A stretch of DNA of 64,000 nucleotides from NCBI RefSeq assembly GCF_008632455.1, contig NZ_CP043929.1, positions 3,100,001 to 3,164,000 of the forward strand, in the 5' to 3' direction. The position numbers were made by a program, and so were the translations under genes. Of the stretch, positions 7,275-16,194 are shown one piece after another. The notes below the pieces were generated by a model. That model was not told where the DNA came from, did no database searches, and saw nothing but the letters and a program-made list of their open reading frames with translations. The stretch comes from Methylomonas rhizoryzae. GTDB lineage: Bacteria > Pseudomonadota > Gammaproteobacteria > Methylococcales > Methylomonadaceae. The stretch's first letter is position 1. Each line of letters opens with the position of its first letter.

Positions 7275-8528
7275 ATGTTCACCCCAGCCATGACTATCGA
7301 AGAATTCGACCCGGATTTATACGCGGCGATACAACAGGAACGCAAACGCCAGGAAGACCACATCGAATTGATCGCCTCGGAAAACTATGCCAGCCCGCGC
7401 GTTCTGGAAGCGCAAGGCACCTTGCTGACCAACAAATATGCGGAAGGTTATCCGGAAAAACGCTATTACGGCGGCTGCGAATATGTGGACATTGTCGAAC
7501 AGCTGGCAATAGACCGCGCCAAGGCTTTGTTCGGGGCCGACTACGCCAACGTGCAAGCGCACTCCGGCTCGCAAGCCAACATGGCGGTATTCATGGCGCT
7601 GGTGCAACCGGGCGATACCATCCTAGGCTTGAGCCTGGCGGACGGCGGCCATTTGACCCATGGCGCCAAGCCCAATTTTTCCGGCAAACTTTACAACGCA
7701 GTGCAGTACGGGCTGAATCCCGCGAGCGGCGAAATCGACTACGAGCAAGTCGAAGCCTTGGCCTTGGAGCACAAGCCGAAAATGATAGTAGCCGGCTTCT
7801 CGGCCTATTCGCGCATTTGGGATTGGCAACGCTTTCGCGACATCGCCGACCGGGTCGGCGCTTACTTCGTGGTCGACATGGCTCACGTCGCCGGCTTGGT
7901 CGCGGCCGGGTTATATCCCAACCCGGTACCGATCGCCGACGTGGTAACCAGCACCACCCATAAATCCTTGCGCGGCCCGCGCGGCGGGCTGATTTTGTGT
8001 AAAAGCAACCCGGAGTTGGAGAAAAAACTCAACTCCAACATTTTCCCCGGCATTCAAGGCGGCCCGCTAATGCACGTGATCGCCGCCAAAGCCGTGGCAT
8101 TTAAGGAAGCCATGACCCCGGAATTCAAGGCCTATCAACAACAAGTGGTCGCCAACGCCCGGGCAATGGCGGAAGTTTTCATGCAGCGCGGCTACGACGT
8201 GGTATCCGGCGGCACCGACAACCATCTGATGCTGGTATCGCTGATCGCCAAAGGCATCACCGGCAAAGCCGCCGACGCCGCGCTGGGCCGCGCCCACATC
8301 ACCGTCAATAAAAACGCCGTGCCCAACGATCCGCAATCCCCCTTCGTAACCAGCGGCATTCGAGTCGGCACCCCGGCACCCACGACCCGCGGCTTCAAAG
8401 AGGCCGAGGTCCGGGAAATCGCCGGCTTGATGTGCGACGTGTTGGACCACCTGGACGACGACAGCGTGATTGCCGCAGTACGCACCAAAGTCGCGGATTT
8501 GTGCGCGCGTTTTCCGGTTTATGCCTGA
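7275..8528 (+). CDS. glyA: Serine hydroxymethyltransferase
   Basis: PLP enzyme that transfers the C1 unit of methylene-H4F to glycine to make serine, the entry reaction of the serine cycle and part of general C1 metabolism. The 417-aa protein has the normal SHMT length. Signatures are IELIASENYASPRVLEAQG (30-48), TNKYAEGYPEKRYYGGCEYV (52-71), the PLP lysine K230 in STTHKSLRGPRGG, and FPGIQGGPLMHVIAAKAVA. The ATG at 7275 is chosen because AAGGAG lies 8 bp upstream, directly after the glycerate kinase stop. A much longer upstream open frame is only the shadow of the kinase gene. It is the last gene of the mtdA-gck-glyA group. Confidence 0.97.
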   Translation: MFTPAMTIEEFDPDLYAAIQQERKRQEDHIELIASENYASPRVLEAQGTLLTNKYAEGYPEKRYYGGCEYVDIVEQLAIDRAKALFGADYANVQAHSGSQANMAVFMALVQPGDTILGLSLADGGHLTHGAKPNFSGKLYNAVQYGLNPASGEIDYEQVEALALEHKPKMIVAGFSAYSRIWDWQRFRDIADRVGAYFVVDMAHVAGLVAAGLYPNPVPIADVVTSTTHKSLRGPRGGLILCKSNPELEKKLNSNIFPGIQGGPLMHVIAAKAVAFKEAMTPEFKAYQQQVVANARAMAEVFMQRGYDVVSGGTDNHLMLVSLIAKGITGKAADAALGRAHITVNKNAVPNDPQSPFVTSGIRVGTPAPTTRGFKEAEVREIAGLMCDVLDHLDDDSVIAAVRTKVADLCARFPVYA

Positions 8529-8540
8529 CTCCCCGTATGC

Positions 8541-8564
8541 GGACGGTTCCACAAGGAGCCGTCC
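8541..8564 (+). terminator. Hairpin downstream of glyA
   Basis: GGACGGTTCC / ACAA loop / GGAGCCGTCC forms a 10-bp stem with one G-U pair, 12 bp after the glyA stop. There is no clear U-tract afterwards (GGTCTTGA), so it may terminate weakly or stabilise the mRNA end. Its position argues that the following GST gene starts downstream at 8578 rather than inside glyA. Confidence 0.5.
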
Positions 8565-8577
8565 GGTCTTGACGCCA

Positions 8578-9240
8578 ATGCCGGCCTCCGCACTCCACAG
8601 CACCTGCCCGATTTTCTATAGCTTTCGCCGCTGCCCTTATGCGATGCGGGCCAGATTGGCGCTTGCCAGTGCCGGAATCAGGGTGCAGTTACGCGAAGTG
8701 GCGCTACGAAACAAACCGGCCGCCCTGCTTGCCGCATCGGCTAAAGGCACGGTCCCCGTACTGGTCCTCGCCGACGGCCGGGTGATAGACGAAAGCTTGG
8801 ACATCATGCTGTGGGCGCTGGATCGGCACGACCCGGAACGCTGGCTGACCGCTTGGACCTCAGCCGACAACGCCGACCTCATTAGAGAAAACGACGGCGA
8901 ATTCAAACGCCATTTGGACCGTTACAAATATGCCGACCGTTATCCGCAGCATCCGCCGCAACATTACCGCGAACTCGGCGAAGTCTTTCTCGCCAAACTG
9001 GAAAATCTATTGGCAAACGCCGCATATCTAAGCGGCGAACGATTTGGCATTTCGGACGCCGCCATCGCCCCCTTCATCCGCCAATTCGCCGCCGTCGACC
9101 ACGACTGGTTCGCCCGCTCGCCCTACGGCCGATTACGGCTGTGGTTACAAAACTTTGTCGATTCGCCACGCTTTCAAGCCAGCATGTCCCTCTATCAGCC
9201 CTGGATGCCGGACAGCGAAGCGCTGTACTTTCCCGCGTAA
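8578..9240 (+). CDS. Glutathione S-transferase family protein
   Basis: About 220 aa with an N-terminal thioredoxin-like GST domain (PIFYSFRRCPYAMRARLALA at residues 9-28, then GTVPVLVLADGRVIDESLDI with the cis-Pro and the glutathione-binding Glu-Ser) and an all-helical C-terminal domain (YLSGERFGISDAAIAPFIRQ). The 'RRCPYAMRAR' Cys motif groups it with the Cys-type (omega/beta-like) GSTs that act in thiol exchange rather than classical conjugation. The ATG at 8578 is chosen because upstream in-frame starts lie in glyA or in the post-glyA hairpin. It is followed closely by a uracil-DNA glycosylase gene; a functional link is not evident. Confidence 0.85.
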   Translation: MPASALHSTCPIFYSFRRCPYAMRARLALASAGIRVQLREVALRNKPAALLAASAKGTVPVLVLADGRVIDESLDIMLWALDRHDPERWLTAWTSADNADLIRENDGEFKRHLDRYKYADRYPQHPPQHYRELGEVFLAKLENLLANAAYLSGERFGISDAAIAPFIRQFAAVDHDWFARSPYGRLRLWLQNFVDSPRFQASMSLYQPWMPDSEALYFPA

Positions 9241-9268
9241 TCTCGTTACCACCTATCGTCAACAGTCA

Positions 9269-9916
9269 ATGGACGCAGCAAGCACTTTCGATTCGGCCTG
9301 CAAGCAATGCCCGCGTTTGGCCGACTTTCTCGACCAAGTCAAATCCCAATATCCAAGTTACCACGCCCGGCCGGTTGCGCCGTTCGGAGCGTGCGACGCC
9401 CGGCTGTTGATCGTGGGGCTGGCGCCCGGCATGCACGGCGCCAACGCCAGCGGCCGGCCGTTTACCGGCGATTACGCCGGGATCCTGTTGTATCAAGCCT
9501 TGTACGATTTCGGCTTCAGCAACCAAGCGCAATCCACTGCCTTGAGCGACGGCTTGAACTTGATGGATTGCCGCATCACCAATGCGGTCAAATGTCTGCC
9601 GCCGCAAAACAAACCGACCGGCGAAGAGATCAAGCGCTGCAACGGCTTTTTAGCCGCCGAATTGCAAACCCTGCCGGCCGGAGCGGTGATTTTGGCCCTG
9701 GGCAATATCGCTCACCAAGCGGTACTCAGGGCTTACGGCTTGAAAGCCGGCGCCGCCGTTTTCGGTCATCATAGGCTGTTCGAATTGCCGGACGGCAAGC
9801 GCCTGGTCAGCTCCTACCATTGCAGCCGCTACAACGTGCAAACCAAACGGCTGAGCATGGCTATGCTGGCCGAGGTGTTTGCCACCGTTAAAACCTTGTT
9901 GCCGCCCTTGCCGTGA
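9269..9916 (+). CDS. Family 5-type uracil-DNA glycosylase
   Basis: DNA repair enzyme of about 215 aa. It has four N-terminal Fe-S-type Cys positions in part (CKQCPRLADF, CLPPQNKPTGEEIKRC), the active-site block LIVGLAPGMHGANASGRPFT followed by GDYAG (residues about 48-72), and the C-terminal 'VSSYHCSRYNVQTKRL' block with the conserved His. 'GLAPG..GAN.SGRPFTGD' is the signature of family 5 (UdgB-type) enzymes rather than family 4. The ATG at 9269 starts 28 bp after the GST stop. The gene overlaps uvrC (GTGA), so two DNA-repair genes are probably translationally coupled. Confidence 0.88.
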   Translation: MDAASTFDSACKQCPRLADFLDQVKSQYPSYHARPVAPFGACDARLLIVGLAPGMHGANASGRPFTGDYAGILLYQALYDFGFSNQAQSTALSDGLNLMDCRITNAVKCLPPQNKPTGEEIKRCNGFLAAELQTLPAGAVILALGNIAHQAVLRAYGLKAGAAVFGHHRLFELPDGKRLVSSYHCSRYNVQTKRLSMAMLAEVFATVKTLLPPLP

Positions 9917-11754
9917 TCGATAACAGCCCTCCCACGAATTTCGATCCGAAAGCGTTTCTACAAACCCTGACCCAACGGCCGGGGGTTTATAAAATGCTGG
10001 ATCAGAAAGGCGAGATCATCTACGTCGGCAAAGCCAAAAATCTGAAAAACCGGGTTTCCAGCTATTTCCGCAACCAAGCCACGACTCCGAAACAGCAAGC
10101 CATGGTTGCCCGGATAGCCGGCATAGAAGTGACGGTCACCCATACTGAAGGTGAGGCCCTGCTGCTGGAAAGCCAGCTGATCAAACGTCACAAGCCGCGC
10201 TACAACATCAGTTTGCGCGACGATAAATCCTATCCTTATATCTATGTCTCCACTTTTCACGATTTTCCGCAATTGGCCTACCACCGCGGCGCCAAGAAAC
10301 GCAAAGGCCGGTATTTCGGCCCCTACCCCAGCGCGGCAGCCGTCAGGGAAACCTTAAAACTGTTGCAAAAAATCTTCCCGGTACGCCAATGCGAAGACTC
10401 TTACTACAGCGCCCGCTCGCGCCCCTGCCTGGAATATCAAATCGAACGCTGCACTGCGCCTTGCGTCGACTTGATCACAAAGGAAGCCTACCGGCAAGAC
10501 GTCGAAGACACCATTTTGTTTTTGGAGGGGCAAGGCGGACAGCTCATAGAGCAATTGGTACAAAAAATGGAACGGGCCGCGGCAAAACTGGAATTCGAAC
10601 AAGCCGCGGCTTATCGGGATCAGATTCAACGCTTGCGTAGCGTATTGGAGAAATACCGGGTCGAAGGCGAAAAAGGCGACGTGGACATCATCGCTTGCGC
10701 GACCAAAGCCGATTCGGCCTGCGTACAAGTGTTTTACATACGCAACGGCCAAAATTTGGGCAATCGGCAGTTTTTCCCCAAAATGGGCGACGACAACGAA
10801 GCCGCCGCGGTTTTGCAAGCTTTCATCGGTCAATATTACCTGGACAAAGCGCTACCTCAGGAGTTGATCGTCAGCCATCCGCTGCCGGAAACCGCACTGT
10901 TGACCCAGGTACTGACCGAACAAGCCAAGCACCCGGTCGCCATTAGCCACAGCGTGCGCGGCGAGCGGCAAAAGTGGTTGCAACTGGCCTTGACCAACGC
11001 AGACAACGCCTTGCAAACCCGCTTGGCCGATAAACAAGGTTTATACGCCCGCTTTTTAAGTCTGCAGCAAGAATTCAAGTGCGCCGAAGTACCCAAACGA
11101 TTGGAGTGTTTCGACATCAGCCACACCCAAGGCGAACAAACCGTCGCCTCCTGCGTCGTGTTCGACCGCGAAGGTCCGGTCAAATCCGATTACCGCCGTT
11201 TCAACATCGAAGGCCTTACCGGCGGCGACGATTACGCCGCCATTCACCAAGCCGTGTTTAGACGTTTCAAACGCCAGCAGCAAGGCGAGCACCCGGCCCC
11301 GGACATTCTGTTCATCGACGGCGGCAAAGGACAAGTCGCCGCGGCGCAAAAGGCACTGGCGGAATTAGAGATAAACAATGTTATGATAATCGGGGTATCC
11401 AAAGGACCGGACCGTAAAGCGGGCATGGAAAAAATCATCGTGCCGGGGCGGGATCATCCGGTCGACGTTACGCCGAACGCCAGCGCGTTGCTGTTAATTC
11501 AACACATTCGGGATGAAGCGCACCGGTTCGCGATTACCGGCCACAGACAACGGCGCGGCAAAGCCAAACAGCAATCCCTATTACAAGAGATTGCCGGTCT
11601 GGGACCGAAAAGAAGGCAAAGTTTGTTGAAGCAATTCGGCGGTTTGCAAGGCGTCAGCAATGCCAGCGTCGAAGCTTTGGCCGGCATCGACGGCATCAGT
11701 AAACAACTGGCGCAACGAATATACGATACGTTTCACCATCAAGATGGTAGTTAA
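9913..11754 (+). CDS. uvrC: Excinuclease ABC subunit C
   Basis: Makes the dual incision in nucleotide excision repair with UvrA and UvrB. The 613-aa protein has the full domain order: GIY-YIG nuclease (RPGVYKMLDQKGEIIYVGKA, residues about 15-34), Cys-rich segment (CLEYQIERCTAPCVDLI), UvrB-interacting UVR domain (AAAKLEFEQAAAYRDQIQRL, about 215-235), RNase H-like endonuclease domain (LECFDISHTQGEQTVASCVV; ILFIDGGKGQ with catalytic Asp) and C-terminal tandem helix-hairpin-helix (GLGPKRRQSLLKQFGG). The GTG start overlaps the UDG stop as GTGA. In many gammaproteobacteria uvrC is followed by pgsA, as here. Confidence 0.97.
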   Translation: MIDNSPPTNFDPKAFLQTLTQRPGVYKMLDQKGEIIYVGKAKNLKNRVSSYFRNQATTPKQQAMVARIAGIEVTVTHTEGEALLLESQLIKRHKPRYNISLRDDKSYPYIYVSTFHDFPQLAYHRGAKKRKGRYFGPYPSAAAVRETLKLLQKIFPVRQCEDSYYSARSRPCLEYQIERCTAPCVDLITKEAYRQDVEDTILFLEGQGGQLIEQLVQKMERAAAKLEFEQAAAYRDQIQRLRSVLEKYRVEGEKGDVDIIACATKADSACVQVFYIRNGQNLGNRQFFPKMGDDNEAAAVLQAFIGQYYLDKALPQELIVSHPLPETALLTQVLTEQAKHPVAISHSVRGERQKWLQLALTNADNALQTRLADKQGLYARFLSLQQEFKCAEVPKRLECFDISHTQGEQTVASCVVFDREGPVKSDYRRFNIEGLTGGDDYAAIHQAVFRRFKRQQQGEHPAPDILFIDGGKGQVAAAQKALAELEINNVMIIGVSKGPDRKAGMEKIIVPGRDHPVDVTPNASALLLIQHIRDEAHRFAITGHRQRRGKAKQQSLLQEIAGLGPKRRQSLLKQFGGLQGVSNASVEALAGIDGISKQLAQRIYDTFHHQDGS

Positions 11755-12322
11755 ATTTAATTTACCGACATATTTGACCTTATTACGGATTGCGCTGATC
11801 CCGCTATTGGCCATCGTATTTTATTTACCGTGGGAATTCAGTCGTATCGCCTGTACCGTCATTTTTCTGGTAGCCGGCTTGACCGATTGGCTGGACGGTT
11901 ATCTGGCCCGCAAACTGAATTTGGAAACTGCATTCGGCGCGTTTTTAGACCCCGTCGCCGACAAGTTGATGGTGGCGTTCGTGTTGGTACTGGTCGTACA
12001 AGCGGAAGCGACTCCCTATCTGGCTATTCCTGCGGCGGTTATCATCGGTAGGGAAATTACTATCGCCTCGCTCAGGGAATGGATGGCTGAGATCGGCCAG
12101 CGCGCCAAAGTCCAGGTTTCGCAGCTGGGCAAATGGAAAACCACGGCGCAAATCACGGCAATCAGTTTATTGCTTTACCGGGACGATTTGCTGGGTTTAC
12201 CGATCAATCAAATGGGCTATTGGCTGTTATACTTATCCGCCGTCTTAACCCTATGGTCGATGGTTAATTACCTGGTTGCCGCTTTATCGACAATAAATAA
12301 TAACAATTTAAACAACTTGTAA
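11744..12322 (+). CDS. pgsA: CDP-diacylglycerol-glycerol-3-phosphate 3-phosphatidyltransferase
   Basis: Integral-membrane enzyme that makes phosphatidylglycerol phosphate, the committed step to PG and cardiolipin. It is about 192 aa, the usual length. The CDP-alcohol phosphatidyltransferase signature D-G-x2-A-R-x8-G-x3-D-x3-D is visible as DGYLAR (about residues 48-53) followed by G and LDPVADK. Several hydrophobic helices are present (LRIALIPLLAIVFYL, YWLLYLSAVLTLWSMV). The ATG at 11744 overlaps the end of uvrC by 11 nt, the usual coupling for this pair. The C-terminus is Asn-rich and low complexity. Confidence 0.95.
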   Translation: MVVKFNLPTYLTLLRIALIPLLAIVFYLPWEFSRIACTVIFLVAGLTDWLDGYLARKLNLETAFGAFLDPVADKLMVAFVLVLVVQAEATPYLAIPAAVIIGREITIASLREWMAEIGQRAKVQVSQLGKWKTTAQITAISLLLYRDDLLGLPINQMGYWLLYLSAVLTLWSMVNYLVAALSTINNNNLNNL

Positions 12323-12378
12323 GGCGCACGCACCTTACTCACCGGTAAGAACAGCAGGTAAAGCTGTACATAACAACC

Positions 12379-12978
12379 ATGGAACAAGAATTAGAAAACA
12401 CTATTAACAACGTTCCGAGCCAAGACGAAGTCCTGCAAGCGGCACTCAAACTGTTCGCTCAAAAGGGTTATTTCAATACGTCGCTCGCGGACCTTAAAAA
12501 TGCCGCCGGACTGGGATCCACCAATGCGGTCTATCATTATTTCAAAACCAAGCAGGCAATCGCGCAAACCTTGCGGGAAAACATTCTCGACAGCTTGAGT
12601 ATTTCCATAGACGACATCCGGCGCAGAAACCGCAAAGCCTCCGAGCAATTGCGCGAGATCGTGGATTTGTTGTGCCGGCTGACCGACGACGCCCCCGAAA
12701 TCGTGCAATTTCTGTTGTTCGTCAACGCCGAGGATTTCATGCCCGACGCGATGCCTCTGCTGGATACTCCGGCTTTTACTAAAATAAAACGTATTATTCA
12801 GAACGGCATCAGGGACGGCGAAATCCGAGCGATCGATCCTTTGCTAGCCTATTGTTATTTTTTTGGCATCATCAACCAAACGCTGTCCATGGTGTTGACC
12901 GGCGCTCTGCCGAAATCGGCCGACAGCTATCAATCGCAGGTCTGGATATCGGCTTGGGGATGCATCGCCAAAAAATGA
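12379..12978 (+). CDS. TetR family transcriptional regulator
   Basis: A 199-aa protein with an N-terminal TetR DNA-binding domain (ALKLFAQKGYFNTSLADLKN, AAGLGSTNAVYHYFKTKQAI; residues about 21-62) and a helical ligand-binding C-terminal domain with no recognisable ligand class. It precedes two nucleotide-sugar genes on the same strand, 34 bp before the next start, so control of polysaccharide precursor synthesis is possible. It could also regulate only itself. The ligand cannot be predicted. Confidence 0.85.
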   Translation: MEQELENTINNVPSQDEVLQAALKLFAQKGYFNTSLADLKNAAGLGSTNAVYHYFKTKQAIAQTLRENILDSLSISIDDIRRRNRKASEQLREIVDLLCRLTDDAPEIVQFLLFVNAEDFMPDAMPLLDTPAFTKIKRIIQNGIRDGEIRAIDPLLAYCYFFGIINQTLSMVLTGALPKSADSYQSQVWISAWGCIAKK

Positions 12979-13012
12979 ATTGTGACCTCGTATCAATACA
13001 GGAGTGACGCAT

Positions 13013-14284
13013 ATGCTTAAAGACATCAAGATCGGCATGATAGGTTTAGGTTATGTCGGCTTGCCGCTAGCGGTGGAATTCGGACGCCGATACCCTACCG
13101 TCGGCTTCGATATCAATAAGCATAGGGTGGCGGAACTGCAATCCGGCAACGATCACACCTTGGAAGTCAGCCCCGAAGAACTGGCGCAAGCCACTCAACT
13201 CAGCTACAGCGCCGAGGTTGCTTCGCTAACCGACTGCAATATTTACATCGTTACCGTCCCCACGCCGATCAACGAACACAAACAACCGGACTTGACGCCT
13301 TTGCAAAAAGCCAGCGACTTACTGGGCAAAGTCATCAAAAAAGGCGATATCGTGGTCTACGAATCGACCGTGTATCCCGGCGCCACCGAAGAAATCTGCG
13401 TGCCTATTCTGGAAGCGGTATCCGGCTTAAGCTTCAACCGAGACTTTTTCGTCGGATACAGTCCGGAACGCATCAATCCCGGCGACAAGCAGCATAGAGT
13501 CACCAATATTCTGAAAGTCACTTCCGGCTCCACGCCGGAAATCGCCGACAAAGTCGACGCCTTGTATAAAAGCATCATCAGCGCCGGCACCCACAAAGCC
13601 AGCAGTATCAAAGTCGCGGAAGCGGCCAAAGTCATCGAAAACACCCAACGCGACGTCAACATCGCCTTGATAAACGAACTGGCGTTGATATTCAACAAGC
13701 TCGGCATAGACACCGAGGAAGTGTTGATCGCCGCCGGCACCAAGTGGAACTTTTTACCGTTCCGGCCCGGCTTGGTCGGCGGCCATTGCATCGGCGTCGA
13801 TCCTTACTATCTGACCCACAAAGCCCAGGCCATCGGCTACAACCCCGAGGTCATCCTATCCGGCCGGCGCATCAACGACAGCATGGGGGTATACGTAGTC
13901 TCCCAGTTAATCAAATTGATGCTGAAAAAGCGCATTCAAATTCAAGACGCCAGGGTGTTGATCATGGGCTTGACCTTCAAGGAAAATTGCCCGGACATAC
14001 GCAACACCCGCATTGTCGACATCGTCGCCGAACTAAAAACTTACGGCGTCAACATCGACGTTTACGACCCCTGGGTCAACCGCGACGAAACCTTCGAAGA
14101 ATACGGCATCCGCCCGGTCAGCCAGCCGAGCAAAGGCAAATACGATGCTATCGTGCTGGCCGTCGCCCATCAGGAATTTAAGGAAACCCCTATCGACGAA
14201 ATTCGTGCCTTGGGCAAACCGCACGCCATCATCTACGATTTGAAATACCTGTTTCCGGCCCACCAAACGGACGCGAGGTTATAA
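13013..14284 (+). CDS. tviB: Nucleotide-sugar dehydrogenase (UDP-GalNAc/GlcNAc 6-dehydrogenase type)
   Basis: Four-electron oxidation of a UDP-N-acetylhexosamine or UDP-glucose to the uronate for capsule, exopolysaccharide or O-antigen synthesis. The 423-aa protein has an N-terminal NAD motif (IGMIGLGYVGLPLAVEFGRR), a central domain with ESTVYPGATEE, the catalytic Cys in GLVGGHCIGVDPYYLTHKA (about residue 262), and a C-terminal UDP-binding domain (GLTFKENCPDIRNTRIVDIV). 'FKENCPD' and 'NTRDVNIALINELA'-like blocks fit the TviB/WbpO (Vi polysaccharide) class better than Ugd. The ATG at 13013 has AGGAG 8 bp upstream. It is followed by an epimerase gene 3 bp away, giving a dehydrogenase-epimerase pair. 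Confidence 0.88.
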   Translation: MLKDIKIGMIGLGYVGLPLAVEFGRRYPTVGFDINKHRVAELQSGNDHTLEVSPEELAQATQLSYSAEVASLTDCNIYIVTVPTPINEHKQPDLTPLQKASDLLGKVIKKGDIVVYESTVYPGATEEICVPILEAVSGLSFNRDFFVGYSPERINPGDKQHRVTNILKVTSGSTPEIADKVDALYKSIISAGTHKASSIKVAEAAKVIENTQRDVNIALINELALIFNKLGIDTEEVLIAAGTKWNFLPFRPGLVGGHCIGVDPYYLTHKAQAIGYNPEVILSGRRINDSMGVYVVSQLIKLMLKKRIQIQDARVLIMGLTFKENCPDIRNTRIVDIVAELKTYGVNIDVYDPWVNRDETFEEYGIRPVSQPSKGKYDAIVLAVAHQEFKETPIDEIRALGKPHAIIYDLKYLFPAHQTDARL

Positions 14285-14287
14285 GGC

Positions 14288-15295
14288 ATGCGCATACTGG
14301 TTACCGGCACGGCCGGTTTTATCGGCAATCATCTGGCTTTGCGCCTGCTGGAACGCGGCGACGAAATCATCGGCGTCGACAATTTGAACGATTATTACGA
14401 CGTCAATTTAAAAAAAGACCGGCTGGCCAGACTCGCCGATTTTAACGCATTCACCGACGTGCGCTTGGATATTGCCGACCGCGACGGCATGGCGAATTTG
14501 TTCAAACAATACCGGCCGCAAAAAGTCGTGAATTTAGCCGCCCAAGCCGGCGTGCGCTATTCGCTGGAAAATCCGCACGCCTACATCGACAGCAACATCG
14601 TCGGTTTCATGAATATCCTGGAAGGCTGCCGGCACTACGGAACCGAGCACTTGGTTTATGCGTCCAGCAGTTCGGTGTACGGCGCCAACGAATCCATGCC
14701 GTTTTCGGTACACGACGTGGTCGACCATCCGATGAGCCTGTATGCCGCCTCGAAAAAGGCCAACGAACTGATGGCCCACACCTACAGCAATCTATATCAG
14801 TTACCGACTACCGGCTTGCGGTTTTTTACCGTCTACGGCCCGTGGGGACGTCCGGATATGGCCTTGTTCCTGTTTACCAAAGCCATATTGGCCGGCGAGA
14901 AAATCGACGTGTTCAACTACGGCAAACACCGCCGCGACTTTACTTATATCGACGATATCGTGGAAGGCGTGATCCGCACCTTGGACCACAACGCCCAAGC
15001 CAATCCGGACTGGAGCGGCCTTACTCCCGACCCCGGCACCAGTAAAGCGCCGTGGCGAGTCTACAACATCGGCAATCAGAGTCCGGTGGAATTGATGACT
15101 TACATCGAGACGCTGGAAGGCTTGTTAGGTAAAACCGCCGAGAAAAACTTGCTGCCGCTGCAACCGGGCGACGTTCCGGATACTTACGCCGACGTCGAAG
15201 CACTGGTTACCGACGTGGGGTATAAACCGAATACCAGCATACAAGTCGGTATCGAACGCTTCGTATCCTGGTACCGCGAATACTACCGTTGCTAA
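14288..15295 (+). CDS. NAD-dependent epimerase (UDP-glucuronate 4-epimerase-like)
   Basis: Short-chain dehydrogenase-fold sugar epimerase of 335 aa. The NAD motif is TGTAGFIGNHLALRLLERGD. 'GVDNLNDYYDVNLKKDRL' (residues about 35-52) is characteristic of UDP-glucuronate 4-epimerases. It also has NLAAQAGVRYSLENP, the catalytic SSSSVYG serine block, YAASKKANE (Tyr-x3-Lys), and RFFTVYGPWGRPDMALFLFT. It sits 3 bp downstream of the nucleotide-sugar dehydrogenase and would epimerise its uronic acid product at C4. Whether the substrate is UDP-GlcA or an N-acetylated uronate is open. Confidence 0.88.
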   Translation: MRILVTGTAGFIGNHLALRLLERGDEIIGVDNLNDYYDVNLKKDRLARLADFNAFTDVRLDIADRDGMANLFKQYRPQKVVNLAAQAGVRYSLENPHAYIDSNIVGFMNILEGCRHYGTEHLVYASSSSVYGANESMPFSVHDVVDHPMSLYAASKKANELMAHTYSNLYQLPTTGLRFFTVYGPWGRPDMALFLFTKAILAGEKIDVFNYGKHRRDFTYIDDIVEGVIRTLDHNAQANPDWSGLTPDPGTSKAPWRVYNIGNQSPVELMTYIETLEGLLGKTAEKNLLPLQPGDVPDTYADVEALVTDVGYKPNTSIQVGIERFVSWYREYYRC

Positions 15296-15307
15296 ACGGT
15301 GTTTAGC
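15291..15307. terminator. Hairpin embracing two convergent stop codons
   Basis: GCTAAAC-GGT-GTTTAGC is a perfect 7-bp stem with a 3-nt loop. The TAA stop of the epimerase (15293-15295) and the minus-strand TAA of the fructosamine kinase (15303-15305) both lie in its arms. It may act as a small bidirectional terminator; there is no strong U-tract. Confidence 0.4.
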
Positions 15308-16184
15308 CTATCTCAGCCAACAGTTGTTCCATCATACGGTGGGCTTGGCCGGCATATCCTCCGCCGAACAAATTGAAATGATTCAAAATGTGGTACAGGT
15401 TGTACAGGGTTTTTCTAACCTTGTAACCGGCATCCAACGGAAACCCGCCTTGATAGGCGGCATAGAAATCGGCGCCGAAACCGCCGAACAATTCCGTCAT
15501 CGCTATATCCGCTTCGCGGTCGCCGTAATAGCAGGCCGGATCGAAGATAACCGGATTGCCCTGCTGATCCCTTGCGGCATTGCCGCCCCATAAATCGCCG
15601 TGCAACAAGGATGGCTGCGGCCGGTAGCCGCTGAACAATGCGGCACAATTTTGCATCAACTTTTCGCCGCTATCCAACAACTGCTTGGGACACCCATTGC
15701 TCGCCGCGAATTGCAGTTGCCGGCCTAAGCGCTGTTTGCGCCAAAAGCCCACCCAATCGTCGTCGCGCGCATTGAACTGCGGGGTTGAACCTATGGTGTT
15801 GTGCATGTGCCAGCCAAAAAACATTTGCGGCAGGCCATGCAAGCGCGCCAATTGTTCGCCGAGTTTGCCGGCGCCGGACCTTAACGCATCCAGCTCGATA
15901 AATTCCAGGATCAAATAAGCTTGAGTGCCGAATTCGCCATGCGCGACCACGGACGGCACTTGCACGGCGCCGGATTCCGCCAATTCGGCCAAACCCGCAG
16001 CTTCAGCCACAAACATGGACAATAGATCGACGCGATTGAACTTGATGAACCAGTCGGTGTTTTCAGCCTGCAAACGGTAAGCGGCATTGATGTCGCCGCC
16101 GCCGACACTGGTAATTTTGTGTTTGGCCAGATTGCGACCGGTTTCTTCGCTGATGTGTTTGACCAATGCCGGCGATAAAGGCAT
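15303..16184 (-). CDS. Fructosamine/ketosamine-3-kinase family protein
   Basis: Member of the aminoglycoside phosphotransferase-like kinase fold that phosphorylates ketosamines on glycated proteins (deglycation); 293 aa, usual length. Visible motifs are the N-terminal GGDINAAYRLQAENTDWFIK with the ATP-binding Lys, the hinge YLILEFIELDAL, the catalytic loop LLHGDLWGGNAARDQQGNP (about residues 190-208) and the metal Asp in VIFDPACYYGDREADIAM. It is followed on the same strand by nothing in this operon and lies 10 bp downstream of glnS, so the pair may be cotranscribed. Confidence 0.9.
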   Translation of the reverse strand: MPLSPALVKHISEETGRNLAKHKITSVGGGDINAAYRLQAENTDWFIKFNRVDLLSMFVAEAAGLAELAESGAVQVPSVVAHGEFGTQAYLILEFIELDALRSGAGKLGEQLARLHGLPQMFFGWHMHNTIGSTPQFNARDDDWVGFWRKQRLGRQLQFAASNGCPKQLLDSGEKLMQNCAALFSGYRPQPSLLHGDLWGGNAARDQQGNPVIFDPACYYGDREADIAMTELFGGFGADFYAAYQGGFPLDAGYKVRKTLYNLYHILNHFNLFGGGYAGQAHRMMEQLLAEIG

Positions 16185-16194
16185 GCTGCCTCCT

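Noticed and set aside
9044..9268. N-terminal extension of the uracil-DNA glycosylase
   Set aside because: The open frame upstream of 9269 overlaps the GST gene and gives low-complexity Pro/Ser sequence not found in the family.
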